A stretch of DNA of 18,000 nt from Sphingomonadaceae bacterium (lineage in GTDB: Bacteria; Pseudomonadota; Alphaproteobacteria; Sphingomonadales; Sphingomonadaceae): positions 1-18,000 of the forward strand of contig RFSU01000022.1 of the NCBI GenBank assembly GCA_009923795.1, read 5' to 3'. The notes below the pieces were generated by a model that worked only from the letters and a program-made list of their open reading frames with translations, did not search any database and was not told where the DNA came from. The position numbers were made by a program, and so were the translations under genes. This document shows, one piece after another, positions 1-6,746 of the stretch (position 1 is the first letter of the stretch; each line of letters begins with the position of its first letter).

Positions 1-1279
1 CACGCACAAACCCGCCATAAAGCGATAAACGGCCCACCAGACGAACGGAGCCCGCCGCGGTGACCAAAATGGGATTATCCCGCGTTTCCAAAACAGGCAG
101 CCGCACATCAGCAAAGTCCAATTTTTTGGTATAGCTTGTGCGCGAGGCCGAAAGATCAAAGCTACCTCGATCCAGCCACTTAAAGCCATAAGCCACCCCC
201 CAGTTCATTTGCTGAACATGGTCCTCATCTTTCACCTGAGGCAGCAACACTGGTTTTGCTCGGAAATCTGGCGTGATTGCAGAGCTTGGTCCCAGATCAA
301 TCCGCTGAACACCGCCAAATAACCGATCCTTCTCCCGACCACGGGCGCTGACAATGATGCGATGCTCAACCGCACCCATCCTGAAAAGACGGGTAACGCG
401 TCCCTCGCCGGAAAAGCTGCGGGTTTCACCATCAGGATCATAAATAATTGTTCGACTGCTGGCTGAGCCATCAGCCTTAACGCCGCGCAAAAGGTCAGCA
501 AAATTGGTTCCGCTGTGCGTGCGGAACTCAAACAAACCCGCCTCAAACAACCAAGGCCCTTTGGCAAGCTTACCAATGCCCCCAAAGGTCGTGCCCATGC
601 CCTTACGGTCTGTCCAAGACTGACCAAGAAACAGGCCGCGCGGGACATTTGGCAAGTCTTCGCCGACGGCTGGAAAGATCGTCACATGCGCCTCATCCCC
701 GCGATTTGTGAAGGCACCTGCAAAAACGGTGAACATGGCAGCACCCGTCGGGCGCCAGACGACGGACCCGCCATAGGAGCGGAACCCGTTGCGACCACCC
801 TCTGGCCGAACCTGTTCCCGAAAACCATATCCACCCGCAATGCCAAGCTTTTCACCAGCAAGGGGAAGCCTGAATTCCAAATTACCCGCAACACCGCCAA
901 AGGGGCCGCGCTCAACCATCCCGCTAAGGATCGACTTTCCCTCATAAAGGGTCAGATTATAGTCGACGATCCCTGTCGGAGCTGGAAAAGGCACACCTTG
1001 CGCCGAAAGGCCGACACGCACCGTTGACCCTTCAACAATCCGCGATGGAACCCGCTCCACATGATCAAAATACAGCCCTTCAATGCGCACATTGCCAGCG
1101 TCGACGGGGTTAAATCCGCGCACATCCTCTGCACTATAAAGACCAATTTTCTCACTGCCGATCGTCTTGCCAAAAGCATCCCCAGATTGGGTGACCAAAT
1201 TTTCGGAGGTCCGCTGCGCTGAGGCTATAGAAGGCCACAGCACGGCCACTCCGGCAAGAAGGCGCAGACAGATTTTCAT
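1..1279 (-). CDS. TonB-dependent outer-membrane receptor, N-terminal part (3' end beyond window)
   Basis: Frame read by hand on the minus strand: it is open from the ATG at 1279 to the window edge (426 codons, no stop). Residues 1-22 are a signal peptide (MKICLRLL..., cleavage near ASA-Q). A plug-like region follows, with IGLYSAEDVRGF and AGNVRIEGLYFD at roughly residues 45-75, then long alternating aromatic/polar strands typical of the 22-strand barrel. Family knowledge: such receptors import iron chelates, vitamins or glycans with TonB-ExbBD energy; the substrate cannot be read here. No obvious xxVTA-type TonB box is visible near the N-terminus. The start is supported by GGGGG about 4 nt upstream of the ATG. 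It begins 18 nt after the tlyA stop on the same strand, so co-transcription with dxs-tlyA is likely. Confidence 0.85.
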   Translation of the reverse strand, partial: MKICLRLLAGVAVLWPSIASAQRTSENLVTQSGDAFGKTIGSEKIGLYSAEDVRGFNPVDAGNVRIEGLYFDHVERVPSRIVEGSTVRVGLSAQGVPFPAPTGIVDYNLTLYEGKSILSGMVERGPFGGVAGNLEFRLPLAGEKLGIAGGYGFREQVRPEGGRNGFRSYGGSVVWRPTGAAMFTVFAGAFTNRGDEAHVTIFPAVGEDLPNVPRGLFLGQSWTDRKGMGTTFGGIGKLAKGPWLFEAGLFEFRTHSGTNFADLLRGVKADGSASSRTIIYDPDGETRSFSGEGRVTRLFRMGAVEHRIIVSARGREKDRLFGGVQRIDLGPSSAITPDFRAKPVLLPQVKDEDHVQQMNWGVAYGFKWLDRGSFDLSASRTSYTKKLDFADVRLPVLETRDNPILVTAAGSVRLVGRLSLYGGFVR

Positions 1280-1297
1280 AGTCCCCCAATTGACCGC

Positions 1298-2035
1298 TTA
1301 GGCGGGCTTGCGCGCGGCGATCAGAAATTCGATATTACCCTCAGGCCCTTTGATCGGGCTTTCGGTCAGCCCTTCTACGAGCCAACCTATCTCGGTCAAC
1401 CAGCTTTTCACATCCGCACATACTCTGTCATGCACGGCGGGGTCGCGAACAACGCCCCCCTTTTCAACATCTTGCCGTAGCGCTTCAAATTGCGGCTTGA
1501 TCAACGCGATGAGCCCGCCCCCTGGCTTTGCGAAGGACAAAGGCCGCTCCAGAACTTTGGCAAGACTAATGAAGCTGGCATCGCAGACGATGAGATCAAC
1601 GGCTTCAGGAATATGAACGTCCGTCAAAAGCCGGGCACTGGTGCGTTCCTGCACAATAACCCGCTCATCCTGCCTCAACTTCCAAGCGAGCTGGTTCGTG
1701 CCGCTATCCACGGCGAACACTTTGGCGGCGCCCCGCGTCAACAAAACATCGGTAAAGCCGCCCGTCGAAGACCCAATATCAATGGCAATTTGGCCCGCAA
1801 CATCCCATCCGAAATGCGTCAGCGCATGATCGAGCTTAATCCCGCCGCGGGATACCCAAGGATGATCCCGGCCACGTACGGTCAGTTGCACGTCCTCAGA
1901 AATCGGCTGACCTGCCTTTTCAACCTTTCGGTCGCCTGCATAGACCGACCCGGCGAGGATCAAGGCTTGGGCGCGCGCGCAGTTTTCAGCTAGGCCGCGA
2001 TCGACCAGCATTTGATCCGCACGCTGTTTCGCCAT
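1298..2035 (-). CDS. tlyA: TlyA-family rRNA (cytidine-2'-O)-methyltransferase
   Basis: 245 residues, normal length for TlyA (often annotated hemolysin A). Residues about 5-55 are an S4 RNA-binding domain (RADQMLVDRGLAENCARAQA). The rest is an FtsJ/RrmJ-like Rossmann methyltransferase with SAM motif DIGSSTGGFTD (86-96). The K-D-K-E catalytic set is visible as K67 (GGIKLDHAL), D152 (CDASF), K180 (IKPQFE) and E236 (NIEFL). Family knowledge: TlyA 2'-O-methylates cytidines in 16S and/or 23S rRNA and affects capreomycin sensitivity; which positions this copy modifies is unknown. It starts 6 nt after the dxs stop, the common dxs-tlyA pairing, so it is probably translated from the dxs transcript. The ribosome-binding site is weak (GAGC a few bases upstream). 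Confidence 0.93.
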   Translation of the reverse strand: MAKQRADQMLVDRGLAENCARAQALILAGSVYAGDRKVEKAGQPISEDVQLTVRGRDHPWVSRGGIKLDHALTHFGWDVAGQIAIDIGSSTGGFTDVLLTRGAAKVFAVDSGTNQLAWKLRQDERVIVQERTSARLLTDVHIPEAVDLIVCDASFISLAKVLERPLSFAKPGGGLIALIKPQFEALRQDVEKGGVVRDPAVHDRVCADVKSWLTEIGWLVEGLTESPIKGPEGNIEFLIAARKPA

Positions 2036-2041
2036 CTTTGC

Positions 2042-3967
2042 TCAGGCGCGCTTTTCAGATTGGGCCACCGCCGAATTAATCCGCAAGGCCTTGAGCGCCG
2101 CTTCGACAATGTGCGGCGCGTTCAGCCCGGCATCATCATATTGTTTTTGCGGGCTATCCTGATCCTGAAACACATCGGGAAGGCGCAGCGTCCGCAATTT
2201 CAGGCCAGCGTCGATCAATCCCTCATCACTCGCCATCGTCAGCACATGCGCGCCTAAGCCGCCAATGGCCCCCTCCTCAACCGTCACCGCAACCTCATGC
2301 GTGGTCAGCAATGTCCGGATCAAATCGGCATCCAGCGGCTTGGCAAAGCGCAGATCGGCAACAGTTGTGCTCAGGCCCCGCGCCTCAAGCTGCTCTGCCG
2401 CCTTCAGCGCCTCTTCCAATCGCGTTCCAAGCGAGAGAATGGCAACCTTCTTGCCATGCCGAACAATCCGGCCCTTCCCAATAGGAAGCTGTTCTGGTGT
2501 TTCGGGCAAGGCAATCCCTGTGCCATTGCCTCGCGGATAGCGCACAGCAATTGGCCCGCTGTCATGTAGCGCCGCCGTATAGGTCATATGCACCAGCTCG
2601 GCCTCATCAGATGGCGCCATCACGACCATATTGGGCAAGGTTGCCAGATAGGTTATGTCAAAGGATCCCGCATGGGTGGATCCATCCGCACCGACCAGAC
2701 CCGCCCGATCAATGGCAAAGCGAACCGGCAAGTTCTGAATGGCAACATCATGCACGACCTGATCATAGGCGCGCTGCAAGAATGTGGAATAAATCGCACA
2801 AAATGGCCGCATTCCCTGTGCCGCAAGGCCGGCGGCAAAGGTCACGGCATGTTGCTCTGCGATACCCACGTCAAAGGCGCGGTCTGGGTGGGCGCTCGCA
2901 AATTTATCCACCCCTGTGCCCGACGGCATGGCGGCGGTAATCGCACAAATCCTCGGATCAGTATCGGCAATTTTTGCCAGCGTTTCGCCAAAGACATTTT
3001 GGTAAGAGGGCGGCCCCGGTGGCGCTTTGACCTGAGCGCCCGTCACAACATCGAATTTTTGGACGCCATGATATTTATCGGCGGCCGCCTCCGCAGGCGC
3101 ATAGCCATGGCCCTTTTTGGTCACGACGTGGATCAGGCACGGCCCTTCGGCGGCATCGCGCACATTTTCCAGCACTGGGATAAGATGGTCGAGATTATGC
3201 CCATCAATGGGGCCGACATAATAAAAGCCCAATTCCTCAAATAATGTGCCGCCCATCGCCATGCCACGGGCAAATTCATCGGTCTTGCGCGCGGCAAGAT
3301 GTAAGGGCGCTGGCAGGCGGCGCGAAATCTTCTTCGCCAATTCGCGCAGGTTCAAGAATGGCTGAGACGAGACCAATCGCGCCAAATAAGCAGACAGCCC
3401 GCCAACTGGGGGCGCAATCGACATGTCATTATCATTGAGAATAACGATGAGGCGATTGCCCGCATCAGCCGCATTATTCATCGCCTCATAGGCCATGCCC
3501 GCCGACATCGCCCCATCGCCAATGACAGCGATCGCCCTGCCCGGCGCATTCTTCATCTTATTGGCAATGGCAAAGCCAATGGCCGCAGAAATCGAGGTTG
3601 AGCTATGCGCGGCACCAAAGGGATCATAGTCACTCTCAGCCCGCTTCGTAAAACCGGAAAGCCCCCCGGTTTGCCGAAGGGTGCGAATGCGCTCACGCCG
3701 CCCGGTGAGGATTTTGTGCGGATAGCATTGGTGCCCAACATCCCAGATGAGCTTGTCATCGGGCGTGTTGAAGACGTAGTGAATGGCCGTTGTCAGCTCA
3801 ACCACACCAAGGCCAGCGCCAAGATGGCCGCCCGTCACAGACACGGCAGACACGGTTTCCGCGCGCAGTTCATCTGCAAGCTGACGAAGCTGGTCAGGGC
3901 GCAAACTGCGCAAATCGGCAGGAATGGTTACCGTATCGAGCAACGGTGTCGAAGGGCGATCAGTCAT
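2042..3967 (-). CDS. dxs: 1-deoxy-D-xylulose-5-phosphate synthase
   Basis: 641 residues, full length. The enzyme condenses pyruvate and glyceraldehyde 3-phosphate, using thiamine diphosphate, to make DXP, the first step of the MEP isoprenoid pathway and a branch to thiamine and pyridoxal. Visible residues: H48 (VTGGHLG), the ThDP/Mg site GDGAMSAG (150-157) with N178/N180, YVGPIDGHN (250-258), catalytic glutamate E371 (IAEQHA), R420, D427 and H431 (IDRAGLVGADGSTHAG). The last five match the E. coli numbering almost exactly. The N-terminal sequence MTDRPSTPLLDTV resembles the usual sphingomonad start, which supports this ATG. However, the 20 nt upstream are pyrimidine-rich (AACCCCCTGTC) and show no Shine-Dalgarno. 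Downstream tlyA follows after 6 nt; the response regulator gene ends 100 nt upstream. Confidence 0.97.
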   Translation of the reverse strand: MTDRPSTPLLDTVTIPADLRSLRPDQLRQLADELRAETVSAVSVTGGHLGAGLGVVELTTAIHYVFNTPDDKLIWDVGHQCYPHKILTGRRERIRTLRQTGGLSGFTKRAESDYDPFGAAHSSTSISAAIGFAIANKMKNAPGRAIAVIGDGAMSAGMAYEAMNNAADAGNRLIVILNDNDMSIAPPVGGLSAYLARLVSSQPFLNLRELAKKISRRLPAPLHLAARKTDEFARGMAMGGTLFEELGFYYVGPIDGHNLDHLIPVLENVRDAAEGPCLIHVVTKKGHGYAPAEAAADKYHGVQKFDVVTGAQVKAPPGPPSYQNVFGETLAKIADTDPRICAITAAMPSGTGVDKFASAHPDRAFDVGIAEQHAVTFAAGLAAQGMRPFCAIYSTFLQRAYDQVVHDVAIQNLPVRFAIDRAGLVGADGSTHAGSFDITYLATLPNMVVMAPSDEAELVHMTYTAALHDSGPIAVRYPRGNGTGIALPETPEQLPIGKGRIVRHGKKVAILSLGTRLEEALKAAEQLEARGLSTTVADLRFAKPLDADLIRTLLTTHEVAVTVEEGAIGGLGAHVLTMASDEGLIDAGLKLRTLRLPDVFQDQDSPQKQYDDAGLNAPHIVEAALKALRINSAVAQSEKRA

Positions 3968-4067
3968 GACAGGGGGTTGTAGCCGGGCAAATAGCGTCTG
4001 TCGAACATCTGCGTGGCTTTATGGACCTTTTAGCGGGGACAGCTTTTGAACGTTGAAATGTCTGGGT

Positions 4068-4868
4068 TTAGTGAACGAAGCGCGCCACCACATCACGGTA
4101 GCTGCGGCTCACCTTCACCTGCGCGCCGGACGCAAGAACAAGGAAACATTCCCCATTGGTGTGCGGCTTCACTTGTTTAACCAGATCCAGATTGACAATT
4201 GTTGAGCGATGCACACGCTGAAACCTGCGGGGATCAAGGCGCTTTTCCATGTCTTTCATGGTCTGGCGCAGGATCAGCGTCTCTCCACCTGTGTAGATGC
4301 ACATATAGTCCCCAGCGGCATCAATGCGTTCAATTGTGTCGACATCAACGCGGAAAATCTGCCCCTGATCCTTGATATTGATCAGCTTTTCAAACCGATT
4401 GGCGGCGGGTGCATCTTCGCCATCAACAATTTCTTCATGAACATCGGGTGCATGTTCGGCGAGCGCCTCTTTCAGACGCCCGGCCTCTTCCACGCCCTTT
4501 TTCTCGGCCAGTCGTTGGCGAACTCGCTCCAGCGTCGCGGCCAACCGATCCTCTTCCACGGGTTTCATCAGATAATCCGTCGCCTGCGCTTCAAAAGCAC
4601 GGATCGCGTGATCTGAATAAGCGGTCACAAAGACAAAAAGGGGCGGTTCCAGTTCAGCAAGGCCGGACACAACCGAAAATCCGTCAAATCCAGGCATCTG
4701 AATATCCAGAAAGACAAGATCAGGCTTGTGCGTCTTAATCGCGCGAATGGCCTCTCGACCATTGCTGCACGTTTCGATGATCTCAACATCAGGATGCGCT
4801 TCAAGCCGCAAGGCAAGGCCCTGAATAGCAAGGGTTTCATCATCGACGACAATGGTTCGGATGGTCAT
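4068..4868 (-). CDS. LytTR-family DNA-binding response regulator
   Basis: 266 residues. Residues 3-120 form a receiver domain with acidic pocket D9/D10, phospho-acceptor D55 (LVFLDIQMPGFDG), T82 and K102 (MKPVEE). An Ala/Glu-rich linker (about 121-158) leads to a LytTR DNA-binding domain at 160-265, recognisable from GDYMCIYTGGETLILRQTM, RRFQRVHRSTIVNL and VKVSRSYRDVV. LytTR regulators (AlgR/LytR/AgrA type) bind direct repeats upstream of target promoters. The start codon overlaps the stop of the sensor kinase gene (ATGA), so the two are translationally coupled and form a two-component pair. No LytTR target repeat was identified in the window, so its regulon is unknown. Confidence 0.95.
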   Translation of the reverse strand: MTIRTIVVDDETLAIQGLALRLEAHPDVEIIETCSNGREAIRAIKTHKPDLVFLDIQMPGFDGFSVVSGLAELEPPLFVFVTAYSDHAIRAFEAQATDYLMKPVEEDRLAATLERVRQRLAEKKGVEEAGRLKEALAEHAPDVHEEIVDGEDAPAANRFEKLINIKDQGQIFRVDVDTIERIDAAGDYMCIYTGGETLILRQTMKDMEKRLDPRRFQRVHRSTIVNLDLVKQVKPHTNGECFLVLASGAQVKVSRSYRDVVARFVH

Positions 4869-5962
4869 GCGTCCTCCAACCTTGGGGATTCTGTCTGGAA
4901 TGGAATATCGATCAGCACCTGAAAACCCTTGCCTGTCCGCGCCTGCGTTTCAAAGCGATGGTCCTCACCATAGGCCTGACTGAGCCGATCCCGAATATTG
5001 GCAAGACCAACCCCGGTCGACCCACTCTCCCCCATGCCATGCTCGCCACATTCACCGCCCGTATCAGCAACGGTGATCTGCACCCTGTCCCCCGCCAGGC
5101 GCGCCGCAACCGCAATGTCCGCCCCCTCTTCTTGCGGCGTGACAGCATATTTAATGGCATTCTCAACAAGCGGTTGCAGCAGCAAGGATGGCAACTTTGC
5201 ATGTTCGACCGCGGGATCAATATCAAAAGATGGCCTCAACCGGTCTTCAAACCGCATCTTTTCAATCTCAAGATAAAGTTTGAGCGTCTCGACTTCCTGT
5301 TCAATCGTGACTTGGGCAATGGCCTCATTCGCTAATGTGTAGCGCAGGAAAGATGACAGACGAGACAGCATGGCATTGGCCCGCTCTGTCTGCTTGAGCA
5401 GCACGAGCGTCGAGATGGAATTGAGCGTGTTGAACAGAAAATGTGGGTTTAGCTGATAGCGCAGCATCGCCAATTGCGCGGATGTCGCCTGATTTTCGAG
5501 CTTCAACAGCTGGTCGGCCTGTTCTTCAATGATCAGGTAGAAGTTAATGCCGTAATAAAGGGCCGCCCAAGCGCCGAGAAGGAGGCTGTTCAGCGAAATT
5601 GCGCTCAGGAACAATGCTCCGTTAAAGGAACCGCCCTCGCGCTCCAGCAAGTTAAAGACCCAAGCATCGACCATGGAATGCAGCAAAACCGCGACAATGA
5701 AGGTCACGACGGAGAGCCCCCATGTCACAAAAGGCCTACGGTTGATGAGCCAGCGGAACACGCCGCCCATGATCAGCGTCAAAGAATATCCCGTTGCCGT
5801 CGAGACGAGCAACGGGACGATCCAAGACACACTCATCCCAGCGCCGACCCCAGATGCGAGTCGCAGCATAAGATAAAAAGACCAGCCAATCGTCTGGAGA
5901 ACCCAGAATGCGCGGCTTTTGTCCGCAAAGAACGGCTGATTACTGAGCCCGGGAAGTGCCAT
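4865..5962 (-). CDS. LytS/YesM-type sensor histidine kinase
   Basis: 365 residues. The N-terminal ~146 residues contain about four hydrophobic segments (approximately 17-38, 44-70, 78-104, 116-146) with no evident periplasmic sensor domain, so sensing is probably membrane-embedded. A short coiled stretch (147-165) leads to the His_kinase domain: RYQLNPHFLFNTLNSIS with phospho-acceptor H174. The HATPase part has N-box LLLQPLVENAIKYAV (N268), DTGG (300-303) and GVGLANIRDRL (317-327). This domain order is typical of kinases paired with LytTR regulators, and the 4-nt overlap with the next gene supports that pairing. The gene is divergent from the HD-domain gene at 6049, with an 86-nt gap between them that should carry both promoters. 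Confidence 0.94.
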   Translation of the reverse strand: MALPGLSNQPFFADKSRAFWVLQTIGWSFYLMLRLASGVGAGMSVSWIVPLLVSTATGYSLTLIMGGVFRWLINRRPFVTWGLSVVTFIVAVLLHSMVDAWVFNLLEREGGSFNGALFLSAISLNSLLLGAWAALYYGINFYLIIEEQADQLLKLENQATSAQLAMLRYQLNPHFLFNTLNSISTLVLLKQTERANAMLSRLSSFLRYTLANEAIAQVTIEQEVETLKLYLEIEKMRFEDRLRPSFDIDPAVEHAKLPSLLLQPLVENAIKYAVTPQEEGADIAVAARLAGDRVQITVADTGGECGEHGMGESGSTGVGLANIRDRLSQAYGEDHRFETQARTGKGFQVLIDIPFQTESPRLEDA

Positions 5963-6048
5963 AGCGCATTGTTCTAGCCGAAGCAGACGCGCAATTGAAG
6001 CCTTTGCCCGTGCCCGCTATGCTACATCAAAGGCAAAGGAGACATAGG

Positions 6049-6642
6049 ATGGCTGATATCGACCAAATGGAACAAACGGCAAAGTTCCACAGCATGACCG
6101 AAGGCACGCAGGAAGATTGGGACATTATCATGACCCATTTGCGTCCCTTCTCCCGCAATGGGGGGGCGCGTGTTCTGGATCATTTGCGGCTTTTAGAGGG
6201 CGATTGCGGCGGCTTTGCTGTCGATCGGTTGACCCATTGCCTTCAAACCGCAACGCGCGCTCATAAGGACGGTCGCGATGAGGCTTATGTCGTGACAGCT
6301 CTGCTCCATGATATTGGCGATACGCTCGGCGCCTATAACCACCCGGATGTTGCCGCGGCGATCATCAAGCCCTTTGTCTCGGAAGAGCTGCACTGGATCA
6401 CCCAGCATCACGGGATTTTCCAAGGCTATAATTTCTTCCACTATATCGGGCTGAACCGCGACATGCGGGAGAATTTTAAGGGGCATGAACATTATCAGGC
6501 AACAGCCGACTTCATTGAGAAATATGATTGCCCGGCCTTTGACCCCAATTATGACACAGCGCCTTTAAGCTTCTTTGAACCTATGGTCATGCGCCTGTTC
6601 GAAAAGCCACTGAACAGCCTTTATAAGCGCGCGATGGATTAA
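6049..6642 (+). CDS. HD-domain phosphohydrolase-like protein (PhnZ/COG4341-like)
   Basis: 197 residues. The ATG at 6049 was chosen because AAGGAG lies about 8 nt upstream; an in-frame ATG at 5995 has no such site. The HD metal site is visible as H63 (DRLTHCLQTA), H87-D88 (ALLHDIGDTLG), H98, H120/H121 (TQHHGIFQGY) and a late Asp in AFDPNYDT (162-169). The motifs FFHYIG and SFFEPMV resemble the HD family that includes the mixed-valent di-iron oxygenase PhnZ. No phnY or other phosphonate gene is adjacent, so an oxygenase role is only a possibility; a metal-dependent phosphohydrolase is the conservative call. No signal peptide, therefore cytosolic. It converges with the TonB receptor gene across the terminator at 6696-6721. 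Confidence 0.8.
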   Translation: MADIDQMEQTAKFHSMTEGTQEDWDIIMTHLRPFSRNGGARVLDHLRLLEGDCGGFAVDRLTHCLQTATRAHKDGRDEAYVVTALLHDIGDTLGAYNHPDVAAAIIKPFVSEELHWITQHHGIFQGYNFFHYIGLNRDMRENFKGHEHYQATADFIEKYDCPAFDPNYDTAPLSFFEPMVMRLFEKPLNSLYKRAMD

Positions 6643-6695
6643 TTCCCGCAGCGGCCTCACCAGCCGCCGCCTTTATCCCGTCCAGAGACAGAAAA

Positions 6696-6721
6696 ACCGC
6701 CGCCCCTTTCGGGACGGCGGT
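6696..6721. terminator. Bidirectional intrinsic terminator between convergent genes
   Basis: An inverted repeat, ACCGCCG-c-CCC, loop TTTC, GGG-a-CGGCGGT: 10 paired positions with one internal mismatch. On the plus strand it is followed by TCTTTTCTT, and it is preceded by AAAAA, which reads as a T tract on the minus strand. It lies 53 nt after the HD-gene stop and 25 nt from the receptor stop, so it can end both convergent transcripts. Confidence 0.85.
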
Positions 6722-6746
6722 CTTTTCTTGTGCGGTAAAGAGCGGC

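Noticed and set aside
2588..3244. Long plus-strand frames opposite dxs
   Set aside because: They are antisense shadows of a strongly supported gene, with no ribosome sites or recognisable domains.
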